Positions 16,625 to 26,706 of a stretch of 34,212 bases of DNA are shown piece by piece. A program made the position numbers and the translations under genes. How positions within the stretch are numbered: the first letter of the stretch is position 1; the number at the start of each line of letters is the position of its first letter. Source of the stretch: Marinobacter sp. AC-23 (GTDB lineage: Bacteria; Pseudomonadota; Gammaproteobacteria; Pseudomonadales; Oleiphilaceae); NCBI RefSeq assembly GCF_001858325.1, contig NZ_MBPP01000012.1, positions 1 through 34,212 of the forward strand, given 5' to 3'. The notes beneath the pieces are model-generated. The model did not search any database, was not told where the DNA came from, and was given only the letters and a program-made list of their open reading frames with translations.

Positions 16625-17182
16625 GTGATTGACGATATTAAAGCTGAAGCCGAAAAGAAGATGACCAAGAGCCTGGAGGCTCTGACCTCGGCGTTCAACA
16701 AAATCCGGACTGGTCGTGCCCATCCGTCTATTCTGGACAGTGTGGTGGTTAACTACTACGGTCAGGAGACGCCACTGAAGCAGGTTGCCAGTGTAAACGT
16801 AGAAGACAACCGTACGCTTGCCGTGTCGCCTTGGGAAAAGAACCTGGTGCCTGTTATTGAGAAGGCCATCATGGCCTCCGATCTGGGCCTCAACCCTGCT
16901 ACTAACGGCGACCTTATCCGTATTCCCATGCCGATGCTGACCCAGGAAACCCGTAAGGAAATGGTTAAGCAATCGAAAGCGGACGCAGAAAATGCCCGTG
17001 TTTCTGTTCGGAACGCGCGTCGTGATGCGAACAGCATGATGAAAGAGCTCCTGAAAGAAAAAGACATCTCTGAAGATGATGAGCGTAGGGGCGAAGACGA
17101 AATCCAGAAGCTCACAGATCGCTACATCGCTGAAGTCGAGAAGATGCTAAAGGCTAAGGAAGAGGACTTGATGGCGGTTTGA
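16625..17182 (+). CDS. frr: Ribosome recycling factor
   Basis: The 185-aa factor splits post-termination ribosomes together with EF-G. Typical sequence KIRTGRAHPSILDSVVVNYY and the C-terminal DRYIAEVEKMLKAKEEDLMAV are present, and length equals the E. coli protein. The start is a GTG (16625) preceded by gaggatgattac, an uncommon start that still fixes the usual MIDDIKAEAEKKM N terminus. Confidence 0.97.
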   Translation: MIDDIKAEAEKKMTKSLEALTSAFNKIRTGRAHPSILDSVVVNYYGQETPLKQVASVNVEDNRTLAVSPWEKNLVPVIEKAIMASDLGLNPATNGDLIRIPMPMLTQETRKEMVKQSKADAENARVSVRNARRDANSMMKELLKEKDISEDDERRGEDEIQKLTDRYIAEVEKMLKAKEEDLMAV

Positions 17183-17252
17183 TCGCCTCGGTGCACTTGC
17201 AAGCGAAACACACGGCCGGCAGGCAAAATCTGCTGGCCGTACAGGGGATTTC

Positions 17253-18023
17253 ATGACGGGAACAGTATCCGCAGAGATTCCGGTGTCGGCTGACAGCCGG
17301 CCCCGGCATGTGGCGATTATCATGGATGGTAATAACCGGTGGGCCAAAGCGCGCCGGTTAAAAGGGGTCGCAGGGCACAAGGCTGGGGTAGATGCTGTAA
17401 AAGCGGTGGTTGAAACCTGTGCCCGAGAGGGCGTTGAAGTACTCACACTGTTTGCTTTTTCAAGCGAAAATTGGCGGCGCCCCAAGGATGAAGTGTCGGC
17501 CTTGATGAAGCTGTTTCTTTTTGCCTTGGAGCGGGAAGTTCGAAAACTGCATCACAATAATATCTGCTTGCGCATCATTGGTGATCGCTCCGCGTTTAAT
17601 GCAACTCTGCAGGAGCGCATGGCCAAGGCAGAGGAGCTCACCCGCGACAACACCAGAATGACCCTTGTTATTGCTGCAAACTACGGTGGCCACTGGGATA
17701 TCACCCAGGCAACTCAGCAGGTTGCCCAGATGGTGAAGCTTGGTGAGCTTGAGCCGTCAGATATTACCGATAATCTTATTCAGCAACACCTGAGCATTGG
17801 AAACCTCCCGGTGCCGGATCTTATGATCCGTACGGCAGGCGAGCAGCGGATCAGCAATTTCATGCTTTGGCACCTGGCATACACTGAACTGTATTTTTCA
17901 CCCGTATTTTGGCCGGACTTTAAAGAAGACGAGATGCGCAAAGCGTTACAGGCCTATGCCGGACGTCAGCGTCGCTTTGGTCAGACGGATGATCAGATTG
18001 CCGCCAAGCCGTCACAACAATAA
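17253..18023 (+). CDS. uppS: Undecaprenyl diphosphate synthase
   Basis: The 256-aa cis-prenyltransferase adds eight isopentenyl units to farnesyl diphosphate, giving the lipid carrier for peptidoglycan and O-antigen. The catalytic Asp25 lies in HVAIIMDGNNRWAK, with the conserved GHKAGVDAV, FAFSSENWRRP and RTAGEQRISNFMLWH motifs downstream. The extra N-terminal residues (MTGTVSAEIPVSADSRP) are variable in the family. Ribosome site acaggggatttc precedes the ATG. Confidence 0.97.
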   Translation: MTGTVSAEIPVSADSRPRHVAIIMDGNNRWAKARRLKGVAGHKAGVDAVKAVVETCAREGVEVLTLFAFSSENWRRPKDEVSALMKLFLFALEREVRKLHHNNICLRIIGDRSAFNATLQERMAKAEELTRDNTRMTLVIAANYGGHWDITQATQQVAQMVKLGELEPSDITDNLIQQHLSIGNLPVPDLMIRTAGEQRISNFMLWHLAYTELYFSPVFWPDFKEDEMRKALQAYAGRQRRFGQTDDQIAAKPSQQ

Positions 18024-18044
18024 CGAATTACAGCGACCTCTATC

Positions 18045-18884
18045 GTGCTAAAAACCCGAATTATTACCGCCCTCATTCTTGCTCCCATCGCTATCGGAGG
18101 CATTTTTTTCTTGCCGCCTATGGGTTTTGCCCTGTTTACCGCTGCAATTATTACCCTGGGTGCCTGGGAGTGGGCCAATATGTCTGGCCTTGAGCGGCAA
18201 CCTGGCCGGATCGGTTACGCTGCGGTAATTGCAGTCATCCTGTATAGCCTTCTTGATGTGTCGGCCGCTGCGGTGCTTTGGCTTGCTCTTCTTTGGTGGA
18301 TTGTTTGTTTTGCGCTGGTGCGTAATTATCCGGCGGGCTCGGAGCGATGGGGCAGTTTGCCTGTTCGTGCGCTTATGGGTGCACTGGTTCTCGTGCCAGC
18401 CTGGGTTGGCTTGAACCATCTTCGGGCGGGCGGTTTTCAGTTTGGAAATACTGACAACAACCTTCTGATTATTTTGTATGTGTTCTGCGTTGTATGGGTT
18501 GCAGACATTGGTGCTTATTTTGCCGGGCGTGCCTTTGGTAAAGCCAAACTGGCGCCCAGAGTTAGCCCGGGTAAATCCTGGGCCGGTGTGTGGGGAGGTT
18601 TGGTGGCCGTTGGTGTGTTTGCCTTGGTTGCCAGTACTTTTGTTTCAGCGAGCGTTGCTGAGACCGTGTTGCTGGTGGCGGCAACTCTGGTAACCGGTTT
18701 GGTGTCGGTGCTCGGAGATCTTTTCGAGAGCATGCTCAAGCGCTTTAGAGGCATCAAAGACAGCAGCCAGTTGCTGCCAGGGCATGGTGGGATTATGGAT
18801 CGCATAGACAGCCTAACTGCAGCTGTTCCGGTGTTTGCGCTTATTATCACCCAGCTTGGCTGGCTGACATCTGGGCCAGTGTAA
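18045..18884 (+). CDS. cdsA: Phosphatidate cytidylyltransferase
   Basis: The 279-aa integral membrane enzyme makes CDP-diacylglycerol from CTP and phosphatidic acid. About eight hydrophobic segments are visible, and the C-terminal signature [20 protein letters not shown] with [12 protein letters not shown] is diagnostic. The start is GTG 18045, 21 bases after uppS, with only a weak ribosome site, so coupling to uppS is likely. It ends two bases before the dxr ATG. Confidence 0.95.
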   Translation: MLKTRIITALILAPIAIGGIFFLPPMGFALFTAAIITLGAWEWANMSGLERQPGRIGYAAVIAVILYSLLDVSAAAVLWLALLWWIVCFALVRNYPAGSERWGSLPVRALMGALVLVPAWVGLNHLRAGGFQFGNTDNNLLIILYVFCVVWVADIGAYFAGRAFGKAKLAPRVSPGKSWAGVWGGLVAVGVFALVASTFVSASVAETVLLVAATLVTGLVSVLGDLFESMLKRFRGIKDSSQLLPGHGGIMDRIDSLTAAVPVFALIITQLGWLTSGPV

Positions 18885-18886
18885 GT

Positions 18887-20071
18887 ATGGTCCACCGCGC
18901 AGTTACAGTGTTAGGGGCCACGGGATCGGTCGGGCTCTCTACTCTTGATGTTATCCGCCGCCATCCCAAGCGGTTTTCTGTGTATGCGCTAACCGCCGGC
19001 ACCCGTTCCGAAGAGCTTGCAGCGCTCTGTCGTGAGTTTCACCCCAAGTTTGCAGTCATGGCCGATCCGACGGCAGCGCAAAAGCTGGCCGGATTGTTAG
19101 CGGATTTACCTGATGTGACTGTACTCAGTGGTGAGTCAGGGCTGTGTGAGGTGGCCTCGGCCCCAGAAGCATGCACGGTTGTGGCCGCTATTGTTGGTGC
19201 AGCCGGGTTGGGTCCAACACTCGCTGCTGTGCGAGCAGGGAAGCGGGTATTGCTAGCCAATAAAGAAGCGCTGGTTATGTCTGGGAAGCTGTTCATGGAC
19301 GCTGTGGCGGTCTCTGGCGCAGAATTGTTACCCATAGACTCTGAACACAATGCGATTTTCCAATGCTTGCCCGCTGAAAAGATACGCGATCCCGAAGGCG
19401 CAGGCATTACCCGAATCCTTTTGACCGCTTCTGGAGGCCCCTTTCGGGAGCATAGCGCGGAAGATCTGCTTTCGGTTACGCCGGCACAGGCTTGCGCCCA
19501 CCCAAATTGGTCTATGGGGCGGAAAATCTCTGTCGACTCAGCAACCTTGATGAATAAAGGGCTCGAGCTGATTGAGGCATGCTGGTTATTTAATACCACG
19601 CCAGACCGCATCGAAGTTCATGTACACCCGGAAAGCATCATCCACTCCATGGTAGAGTATGCCGATGGCTCTGTGCTGGCTCAGCTAGGTAGCCCTGATA
19701 TGCGTACGCCTATAGCCAACGGCTTGGCTTGGCCGGAACGCATTGATGCGGGAGTTGCACCCTTGGATTTGTTCGCAATAGGGCGGTTTCATTTTGAGCG
19801 GCCAGATTTGCTACGCTTTCCGTGCTTGCGGTTAGCGGCGGAAGCGTTTGAAGTGGGCGGCACTGCGCCTGCAGTACTTAATGCGGCAAATGAGGTTGCA
19901 GTAGACGAGTTCCTGAAAGGGAACCTGGCGTTTACTGACATCCCGGTTGTGATCGAGAGAACCCTGTCGGCAACGCCTGTGGCACCTGCAGACAGCTTTG
20001 ACGTTATCTTTGCGAAGAACACAGAGGCACGGCAGCGGGCCAGGGAACAGATTGCTCTGTTAACTGTCTGA
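18887..20071 (+). CDS. dxr: 1-deoxy-D-xylulose-5-phosphate reductoisomerase
   Basis: The 394-aa enzyme (DXR/IspC) converts 1-deoxyxylulose 5-phosphate to methylerythritol 4-phosphate, the committed step of the non-mevalonate isoprenoid pathway that feeds UppS. The NADPH motif [18 protein letters not shown] is at residues 7-24; [10 protein letters not shown], the metal-binding [10 protein letters not shown], and [14 protein letters not shown] follow. Length is normal. The ATG lies two bases after the cdsA stop, indicating tight co-translation. Confidence 0.97.
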   Translation: MVHRAVTVLGATGSVGLSTLDVIRRHPKRFSVYALTAGTRSEELAALCREFHPKFAVMADPTAAQKLAGLLADLPDVTVLSGESGLCEVASAPEACTVVAAIVGAAGLGPTLAAVRAGKRVLLANKEALVMSGKLFMDAVAVSGAELLPIDSEHNAIFQCLPAEKIRDPEGAGITRILLTASGGPFREHSAEDLLSVTPAQACAHPNWSMGRKISVDSATLMNKGLELIEACWLFNTTPDRIEVHVHPESIIHSMVEYADGSVLAQLGSPDMRTPIANGLAWPERIDAGVAPLDLFAIGRFHFERPDLLRFPCLRLAAEAFEVGGTAPAVLNAANEVAVDEFLKGNLAFTDIPVVIERTLSATPVAPADSFDVIFAKNTEARQRAREQIALLTV

Positions 20072-20118
20072 TATTCAGTAAAGAGTTCCGCCGGGCTGGC
20101 GCTTAAACCAGGAATGCT

Positions 20119-21468
20119 ATGCAGATAATTCAAACCATACTTGCTCTTGCGCTTACTCTGGGAATACTCGTTACCCTGCATGAGTATGGCCATTTTTGGG
20201 TAGCACGCCGCTGTGGCGTGAAAGTGCTGCGCTTTTCTGTGGGTTTTGGTAAGCCACTGTTCTCGTGGTATGACCGCCATGGCACCGAGTTTGCGATAGC
20301 GGCCATTCCTCTGGGTGGCTATGTAAAAATGCTTGATGAGAGAGAAGGGCCAGTTCCTGACGAACTCAAAGATCAGGCTTTTACTTCCAAGGCGCCTTCT
20401 CGCAGGATTGCCATTGCAGCAGCCGGTCCGGCTGCCAACTTTATTTTTGCCATATTTGCCTATTGGTTACTCGGTGTGGTGGGTGTTACCCACGTTGCGC
20501 CGATTGTTGGCGGCGTTACCGAACAAAGTGTTGCAGGAACGGTGGGTTTGCGTGAAGGGATGGAAATTCACGCCATAGACGGCCACCGAGTCAGTTCTTG
20601 GCGCGACGTGAACATGCGCATTCTTGAGCGTGCGGGAGAGCAGGGCACGATAACCCTCGGTGTGCTTGATGGTGATACAAAAGGCACCTTAAGCGGCGAA
20701 CTCGGGGGCTGGAGACTTAGCGATGACACCCCTGACCCGATTGGTGAATTTGGAATTACACCCTGGCGGCCAGATGTGCCTGCGGTGCTTGGCCAAATAT
20801 CACCAGGTGGTCGCGCCCAGGCTGCAGGCCTTCAAGCGGGTGATCGCATTCTTGCGGTGAATGACGAGCCAGTAGCTAACTGGTTTGAACTGGTCGATTT
20901 TATACGCAACGCACCGGAGCAAACGCTGACACTTGCCGTAGAACGCGCCGGGGCCGAGCAATCTGTGCAGGTTACACCCGCGGAGAAAAAACAGGATAAT
21001 GGCGAAACCATTGGGTTTGTCGGCGCCGGGGTGGAAGCTATCTCCTGGCCCGATAACGTGTTGAGAGAGGTTCGCTATGGCCCGCTGGCGGCGATTCCCA
21101 TTGCACTGGATGAAACCTGGGCCGATACCCGCCTAACCCTTGTTGCCATCAAAAAGATGGTTACAGGGCTGCTCTCGCCCAGTAACCTCAGCGGCCCTAT
21201 AACCATTGCCCGGGTGGCCGAGGCCAGTGTTACTTCGGGATTTGAAGATTTTGTTCGTTTTTTGGCTTATCTCAGTGTCAGCTTGGGTATTCTCAACCTG
21301 TTGCCGGTGCCGGTTCTGGATGGTGGTCACATTGTGTATTACACCATTGAGGCAATCCGCAAAAAACCGCTTTCAGATGGGGTTCAAGCCCTTGGATTAC
21401 GAATTGGTATGGCAATGATCCTCACATTAATGGTGTTTGCTCTTTACAACGACCTAATGCGGTTGTGA
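20119..21468 (+). CDS. rseP: Site-2 protease RseP
   Basis: The 449-aa inner-membrane zinc protease cleaves anti-sigma factor RseA to release sigma-E. HEYGH at residues 21-25 in the first membrane segment gives two zinc ligands and the catalytic Glu; the third ligand is Asp401 in PVLDGGH. Two periplasmic PDZ-like domains occupy roughly 115-300 (APIVGGVTEQSVAGTVGLRE and LGQISPGGRAQAAGLQAGDR). Placed directly before bamA, as in other gammaproteobacteria, tying envelope-stress signalling to outer-membrane assembly. Confidence 0.96.
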   Translation: MQIIQTILALALTLGILVTLHEYGHFWVARRCGVKVLRFSVGFGKPLFSWYDRHGTEFAIAAIPLGGYVKMLDEREGPVPDELKDQAFTSKAPSRRIAIAAAGPAANFIFAIFAYWLLGVVGVTHVAPIVGGVTEQSVAGTVGLREGMEIHAIDGHRVSSWRDVNMRILERAGEQGTITLGVLDGDTKGTLSGELGGWRLSDDTPDPIGEFGITPWRPDVPAVLGQISPGGRAQAAGLQAGDRILAVNDEPVANWFELVDFIRNAPEQTLTLAVERAGAEQSVQVTPAEKKQDNGETIGFVGAGVEAISWPDNVLREVRYGPLAAIPIALDETWADTRLTLVAIKKMVTGLLSPSNLSGPITIARVAEASVTSGFEDFVRFLAYLSVSLGILNLLPVPVLDGGHIVYYTIEAIRKKPLSDGVQALGLRIGMAMILTLMVFALYNDLMRL

Positions 21469-21512
21469 GAATTGCGGGCTCCTTACGCGCATTAACCAGG
21501 CGAAATAATTGA

Positions 21513-23831
21513 ATGAGACGTTCTCTTCTAGGTTTAGCCGTTGGCCTCGCTGTTGCCGCAACCGGCATGACGCCAGCATTTGCAGATGAATTTACGGTTG
21601 CGGATATTGAGGTGGAAGGCTTACAGCGAGTGTCTGCGGGCACTGTGTTTTCTGCGTTCCCCATCAATATCGGTGAGCAGATGGATGAAGCCGAGCTGGC
21701 AGATTCTATTAAATCGTTGTTCCGAACCGGATTGTTCACGGATATAGAAGCCAGCCGCGATGCCGGTATTCTCATCCTTACTGTGCGGGAACGCCCTTCG
21801 ATCACCTCAATCGAAATTGAAGGCAATAAGAACATAGAAACTGACATGCTCATGGATGCCCTTGCTGGTGCAGGGCTTCAGGAAGGGCAAGTGTTCCGCC
21901 GGGCAACCCTGGAACGCTTAGAACTCGAGATTCTGCGCTCCTACATCGGCCAGGGGCGCTACAACGCTCGGGTTAAGGCAACGGCTGAGGTTTTGCCGCG
22001 CAACCGCGTCGCGATTCGTCTGGATATTAACGAGGGTACGGTGGCTGCCATCCAGCACATCAACCTGGTAGGCAATCAGGAATTCAGTGACGAGCAATTA
22101 CGGGATCTGTTCGAATTGCGAACCAGCAGTTGGTGGAACTCTCTCACTAATTCAGATAAATACGCGCGAGAACGGCTGAGTGGCGACCTGGAAACGCTGC
22201 GTTCATTCTACCTCGACCGCGGTTATCTGGATTTCAACGTGGAGTCCAGCCAGGTTTCTATCTCGCCAGACAAGCGGCAGGTCTTCATTGCGATAGCGTT
22301 GAACGAAGGGCCACAGTATACAATTTCGGATATCAGGCTTCGGGGCAACCTTATTGTTGATGAGGAAGAGCTGCGAGAACTTATCCCGGTAGACGAGGGC
22401 GATGTGTTCTCCCGCGCTCGCATGACGGCTATCTCAGAAACACTGGCGTTCCGCCTGGGCAAAGAAGGTTATGCGTTTGCGAACGTAAACGCCGTGCCAG
22501 AACCAGGAGAAGATAACACGGCTGCCGTAACCTTCTTTGTTGAGCCGGGTAAACGAGCGTATGTTCGTCGGGTTAATTTTGACGGTAACGTTTCAACCCG
22601 GGACGATGTTCTGCGTCAGGAAATGACACAGATGGAAGGCGGCATTGCTTCTTCGGATCGCATTGAATTTTCCAAAACGCGTCTCGAGCGGCTTGGCTTC
22701 TTCCAAACAGTCAACGTAGATACAGTTCCTGTGCCGGGAACAGACGATCTTGTTGATGTGAACTACTCAGTGGAAGAGCAGCCAACGGGCAGCCTCTCGG
22801 CCTCGGTAGGCTTCTCTCAGGATTCAGGCGTTATTCTTGGCGCCAACGTGTCTGAAAATAACTTTTTTGGCACAGGCAAGCGGGTATCGTTCGGCGTAAA
22901 CGTTAGCGACTCAGTCAAAAGCGCTAATATCTCCTACATGGATCCTTACTACACGGTAGATGGTGTTAGCCGTGGGTTCAGTGTGTTTGCCCGGGAGACA
23001 GACTTTGAGAAAGAAGACATCACGTCCTATCTTCTGGATGAGTATGGTGGTCGAGTCACGTTTGGCTATCCAACCGACAATATTACAAGGTTGAACTTTG
23101 GGCTGGGCTACACGCTTTCCAAGGTTAAAGGCGGCGTTTTTACATCTAAAGAAGTGACCCAGTTTATTGACGAAGAAGGCGACTCCTTCAATAACTACTT
23201 CCTGTTTGGTAGCTGGCGCCGCAGTACGTTGAACCGGGGTGTTCTACCAACTGACGGTTACAGCCACTCTCTGTCGCTTGATGTTGCGGTGCCTGGCAGT
23301 GATCTTACGTTCTACAAGGCCACCCATAAGACCGATTTCTACTTCCCGATCACGGAGAGCAAACGCTGGGTTGTGCGCACAAGAACAGAAATCGGCTACG
23401 GCGATGGTTATGGTGACCGTACAGTCATGCCATTTTACGAGCACTTTTATGCAGGCGGCTATGGCTCGGTACGAGGCTACCAAGCCAACTCACTAGGGCG
23501 GCGCGCGACCAGGGCCGACAACGACTTTTCTGATCCCGACCCGTTCGGTGGTAATCTGCTGACCGAAGGTTCTCTGGAGCTGATTTTCCCGACACCGTTT
23601 GCCGGTGACAGCCGATCTATGCGTACGGCATTCTTCGTGGATGCCGGCCAAGTGTTTGATTCTGATCGTGGGTTTGACCCAGATGCAACAGAGCTGCGCC
23701 TGTCAGCCGGTATCGGATTTCAGTGGATTACGGCGGTAGGGCCGCTGGCCTTCAGCTTGGCGAAACCGTTGAATGATAAATCTGGTGACGATACTCAGGT
23801 ATTCCAATTTTCCCTTGGCCAGACATTCTGA
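21513..23831 (+). CDS. bamA: Outer membrane protein assembly factor BamA
   Basis: The 772-aa core of the BAM complex folds and inserts beta-barrel proteins. It has a signal peptide of about 24 residues (cleavage after MTPAFA), five POTRA domains (about 25-422), and a C-terminal 16-strand barrel (about 425-772). The lid loop 6 motif is VRGYQ at residues 653-657 (VRGF in E. coli). The chain ends in FSLGQTF, with the terminal Phe expected of outer-membrane proteins. Ribosome site aggcgaaataattga precedes ATG 21513. Confidence 0.97.
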   Translation: MRRSLLGLAVGLAVAATGMTPAFADEFTVADIEVEGLQRVSAGTVFSAFPINIGEQMDEAELADSIKSLFRTGLFTDIEASRDAGILILTVRERPSITSIEIEGNKNIETDMLMDALAGAGLQEGQVFRRATLERLELEILRSYIGQGRYNARVKATAEVLPRNRVAIRLDINEGTVAAIQHINLVGNQEFSDEQLRDLFELRTSSWWNSLTNSDKYARERLSGDLETLRSFYLDRGYLDFNVESSQVSISPDKRQVFIAIALNEGPQYTISDIRLRGNLIVDEEELRELIPVDEGDVFSRARMTAISETLAFRLGKEGYAFANVNAVPEPGEDNTAAVTFFVEPGKRAYVRRVNFDGNVSTRDDVLRQEMTQMEGGIASSDRIEFSKTRLERLGFFQTVNVDTVPVPGTDDLVDVNYSVEEQPTGSLSASVGFSQDSGVILGANVSENNFFGTGKRVSFGVNVSDSVKSANISYMDPYYTVDGVSRGFSVFARETDFEKEDITSYLLDEYGGRVTFGYPTDNITRLNFGLGYTLSKVKGGVFTSKEVTQFIDEEGDSFNNYFLFGSWRRSTLNRGVLPTDGYSHSLSLDVAVPGSDLTFYKATHKTDFYFPITESKRWVVRTRTEIGYGDGYGDRTVMPFYEHFYAGGYGSVRGYQANSLGRRATRADNDFSDPDPFGGNLLTEGSLELIFPTPFAGDSRSMRTAFFVDAGQVFDSDRGFDPDATELRLSAGIGFQWITAVGPLAFSLAKPLNDKSGDDTQVFQFSLGQTF

Positions 23832-23878
23832 TGCAGAGATACGAGAAACAAAAACGAATGACTCTCAGGAGACCTACT

Positions 23879-24373
23879 ATGTTCAGAACCGTACTGATGT
23901 TTGCTGCAGCTATGGCGCTGGCTTTGCCCGCCGTAGCAGAAACCCGTGTTGGTGTTGTGGATTTGCGCCAGGCTTTGTTTTCGTCCAACGACGCCAAGTC
24001 GTTCAGCGAAGCCATGCAAAAGGATTTCGCGGGTGATGAAGAGAAAGTTCGCGAGACTCAGGAAGCAGCGCGCAAGCTGAAGGAGCGTCTGGAAAAGGAC
24101 GGTGCGATGATGAACGAGAGTGAGCGTAACCAGCTTGCTGGCGAGTTCCAGGAAAAGGTCAAAGAGTTCAATTTTCTTAAACAGCGCCTAGACTCCACTG
24201 TTAATCAGCGCAAGCAGGCGTTTTTGGAAGAGGCCCGCCCAGAAGTGGACGCAGCGGTAAAAGAACTGCTGGAAGAAAACGATCTTGATTTGATTCTGCC
24301 CAGCGAAGCCGTTGTTTATGTGAAGCCAGAAATGAACCTGACCTCACAGCTTTTGGATAAGCTAAACCGTTAA
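23879..24373 (+). CDS. skp: Periplasmic chaperone Skp (OmpH family)
   Basis: The 164-aa trimeric chaperone holds unfolded outer-membrane proteins for BamA. A signal peptide MFRTVLMFAAAMALALPAVA is followed by mature ETRVGVVDLRQALFSS, a long charged coiled-coil region (about 45-125) and a C-terminal strand (LDLILPSEAVVYVKPEMNLT). The ATG at 23879 with caggagacctact is chosen over the upstream start at 23831, which would precede the signal peptide. Lies between bamA and lpxD. Confidence 0.93.
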   Translation: MFRTVLMFAAAMALALPAVAETRVGVVDLRQALFSSNDAKSFSEAMQKDFAGDEEKVRETQEAARKLKERLEKDGAMMNESERNQLAGEFQEKVKEFNFLKQRLDSTVNQRKQAFLEEARPEVDAAVKELLEENDLDLILPSEAVVYVKPEMNLTSQLLDKLNR

Positions 24374-24384
24374 TCCCTGCCTGA

Positions 24385-24398
24385 GAGCCTTCGGGCTC
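24385..24398 (+). other. UUCG-capped hairpin between skp and lpxD
   Basis: GAGCC-TTCG-GGCTC forms a five-pair stem with an ultra-stable UUCG tetraloop, just after the skp stop and 24 bases before the lpxD ATG. There is no T run, so it is probably an mRNA stability or processing element rather than a terminator. Confidence 0.45.
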
Positions 24399-24421
24399 AC
24401 TAGCGTGTTGTGGAGCGCGTG

Positions 24422-25474
24422 ATGACAGAACAGTCTTACCGGCTCGGGGAGATCGCAAAAGCTTTGGGAGCAGAGCTTCGCGGCAATCCGGACATACGGG
24501 TTTCCGGCCTTGCGACTCTCCAGGCGGCGGGCCCCGATCAGCTCAGCTTTCTGGCGAACCCCGCCTACGCAAAGCACCTAGCGGATACCCGCGCTGCAGC
24601 AGTTATTATATCGCCTGCAGCAGTGGGGGATTGCCCGACCAATGGCCTGTTACTGGACAATCCTTACTTGGGCTATGCTCACCTCAGCCACTGGTTTGAT
24701 CCGGCGCCCGTAGCGCCGCCGGGCATTCATCCCGCAGCGGTGGTCGACCCTAGTGCAACAGTTCCCGCAAGTGCCAGTATTGGGCCTAACGCCGTTGTTG
24801 AGGCGAATGTGATCATCGGAGAGCGGGTTGTTATCGGAGCTGGGAGTATTGTTGGCGCCCGCGCCAGCGTCGGTTCCGACTCCATTCTTCGGCCCAGAGT
24901 TACCCTCGCTCACGACGTGGTGTTAGGGCAACGCTGCCACATCCTCAGCGGCGCCGTGATTGGCTCCGATGGGTTTGGCTTCGCGAATGAGAAAGGGCAG
25001 TGGCACAGAATTGCACAGCTCGGCCGAGTGATTCTTGGGGATGATGTTGAAGTAGGAGCGAACACCACAATTGATCGTGGCGCTCTGGATGACACGGTTA
25101 TCGGTAACGGCGTGAAGCTCGACAATCTTATTCAGATCGCCCACAACGTCCGCATTGGTGATCACAGTGCAATGGCCGCTATGGTTGGAATTGCGGGCAG
25201 TACGAAGATCGGCAGCCACTGTGTGTTTGGTGGTGCCTCTGGAGTGGCTGGTCACTTGGAAATCGCAAATCAGGTGCACCTTACCGGCATGACCCTGGTA
25301 ACCGGGAGTATTCCGGAGGCGGGCGTTTATTCTTCTGGCATCAGTGCAGATACAAATCGGCGATGGCGTAAGAACGCGGTGCGTTTCCGACAGCTGGATA
25401 CGCTGGCGCGACGCGTTAAAGAACTGGAAAAGAAATCAGAGGCTGAGGCCGATCAACATGATGTACATCGATGA
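24422..25474 (+). CDS. lpxD: UDP-3-O-acylglucosamine N-acyltransferase
   Basis: The 350-aa left-handed beta-helix enzyme adds the second hydroxyacyl chain to UDP-3-O-acyl-glucosamine in lipid A synthesis. The uridine-binding N-terminal domain (about 1-100) is followed by many hexapeptide repeats; the catalytic base is His241 in [10 protein letters not shown] (His239 in E. coli). ATG 24422 ([16 protein letters not shown]) is preferred over an in-frame start four codons upstream. The last 17 bases overlap the start of fabZ, so translation is coupled. Confidence 0.96.
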   Translation: MTEQSYRLGEIAKALGAELRGNPDIRVSGLATLQAAGPDQLSFLANPAYAKHLADTRAAAVIISPAAVGDCPTNGLLLDNPYLGYAHLSHWFDPAPVAPPGIHPAAVVDPSATVPASASIGPNAVVEANVIIGERVVIGAGSIVGARASVGSDSILRPRVTLAHDVVLGQRCHILSGAVIGSDGFGFANEKGQWHRIAQLGRVILGDDVEVGANTTIDRGALDDTVIGNGVKLDNLIQIAHNVRIGDHSAMAAMVGIAGSTKIGSHCVFGGASGVAGHLEIANQVHLTGMTLVTGSIPEAGVYSSGISADTNRRWRKNAVRFRQLDTLARRVKELEKKSEAEADQHDVHR

Positions 25475-25895
25475 AATCCTGGAATATCTCCCGCACCGCT
25501 ATCCGTTTTTGTTGGTGGATCGGGTGACCGAGATTGAAAAGTCCAAATCGATCAAAGGCTACAAAAACGTCTCGTTTAACGAGCCGTTTTTTACTGGCCA
25601 CTTTCCTGACAATCCCATAATGCCCGGCGTACTGATTATTGAAGCCATGGCTCAGCTCTCAGGAATTCTTGGATTTGTGACGGTGGGGCGGAAACCAGCA
25701 GACGGGCTGGTACAATACTTGGCTGGGTCCAGCAAGGCGCGCTTCAAGCGTCCTGTTTTGCCGGGCGACCAGTTGTGCATGGAATCGGAGTTGATCTCTG
25801 GCAAACGTGGCATCTGGAAATTTGATTGTCGCGCACTGGTCGATGGAGACGTCGTCTGCGTTGCAGAGATACTGACTGCTGAGAGAGAAGTGTAA
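25458..25895 (+). CDS. fabZ: 3-hydroxyacyl-ACP dehydratase FabZ
   Basis: The 145-aa hot-dog-fold enzyme dehydrates beta-hydroxyacyl-ACP in fatty acid elongation and competes with LpxA/LpxD for hydroxyacyl-ACP. Catalytic His48 and Glu62 lie in [20 protein letters not shown]. The start is ATG 25458 or the adjacent ATG 25461; GAGG lies about 10 bases upstream of the first. A longer open frame from 25344 is rejected because it lies inside lpxD. The TAA stop shares its final A with the lpxA ATG (TAATG). Confidence 0.95.
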   Translation: MMYIDEILEYLPHRYPFLLVDRVTEIEKSKSIKGYKNVSFNEPFFTGHFPDNPIMPGVLIIEAMAQLSGILGFVTVGRKPADGLVQYLAGSSKARFKRPVLPGDQLCMESELISGKRGIWKFDCRALVDGDVVCVAEILTAEREV

Positions 25896-26686
25896 TGGCA
25901 ACAAATGACTGGTCGGGAGTTCATCCTCAGGCGATCGTAGACCCGTCAGCCAAGCTTGCGGCTAACGTAACGGTTGGTCCGTGGAGTTATATTGGCCCAA
26001 ATGTTGAAATTGGCGAAGGTACTGAGATCCTTTCTCACGTGGTTGTGAAAGGGCCGACAGTTATCGGCCGGAACAACCGAATTTTTCAGTTTTGCAGTGT
26101 GGGAGAGGAGTGCCAGGATAAAAAATACGCCGGAGAGCCAACCACACTGATTATCGGCGATAACAACACGATTCGCGAGAATTGCACCATTCACCGTGGC
26201 ACAGTTCAGGATCAGGGTGAAACCCGAATAGGCAATAACAACCTGCTTATGGCCTATGTGCATGTGGCTCACGACTGCGTTATTGGCAACGACATTATTC
26301 TTGCTAACTGTGCCACGCTTGCTGGCCATGTAAGGGTGGGTGATCACGCCATTCTGGGCGGTGGCACCATGGTTCACCAATTCTGCCATATAGGTCCGCA
26401 TAGTATGGCAGCCGGGGGCAGTATCGTGCTCAAGGACATTCCAGCTTATGTTATGGCTGCTGGCCAGTCCGCAGAACCTCACGGCATGAACGTTGAAGGC
26501 CTTAAGCGCCGCGGCTTCGAGAAAGAGGTACTGATGACTCTGCGCCGTGCTTACAAGGTTATTTATCGTCAAGGTCTAACCACCGAGCAGGCCGTGGAAA
26601 AATTGGAAGAGGCATACTCCGATACGCCAGAAGTGTGCGTGCTTATCGACTCCCTGCGCGGAGCTCATCGCGGCATTATCCGCTGA
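25895..26686 (+). CDS. lpxA: UDP-N-acetylglucosamine acyltransferase
   Basis: The 263-aa trimeric beta-helix enzyme performs the first step of lipid A synthesis, O-acylating UDP-GlcNAc from hydroxyacyl-ACP. The catalytic His126 sits in YVHVAHDCVIGN, close to His125 of E. coli, and the acyl-chain region GPHSMAAGGSIVLKDIPAYV follows. The C-terminal helical domain (GLKRRGFEKEVLMTLRRAYK) is complete. Overlaps fabZ by one base and is followed after 20 bases by lpxB. Confidence 0.96.
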   Translation: MATNDWSGVHPQAIVDPSAKLAANVTVGPWSYIGPNVEIGEGTEILSHVVVKGPTVIGRNNRIFQFCSVGEECQDKKYAGEPTTLIIGDNNTIRENCTIHRGTVQDQGETRIGNNNLLMAYVHVAHDCVIGNDIILANCATLAGHVRVGDHAILGGGTMVHQFCHIGPHSMAAGGSIVLKDIPAYVMAAGQSAEPHGMNVEGLKRRGFEKEVLMTLRRAYKVIYRQGLTTEQAVEKLEEAYSDTPEVCVLIDSLRGAHRGIIR

Positions 26687-26706
26687 GCTGGCAGGAGCCT
26701 TGCTTA

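Noticed and set aside
20072..20118. Sigma-E promoter before rseP-bamA-skp
   Set aside because: No GGAACTT-N16-TCTGA-like pair was found in this gap or upstream of skp.
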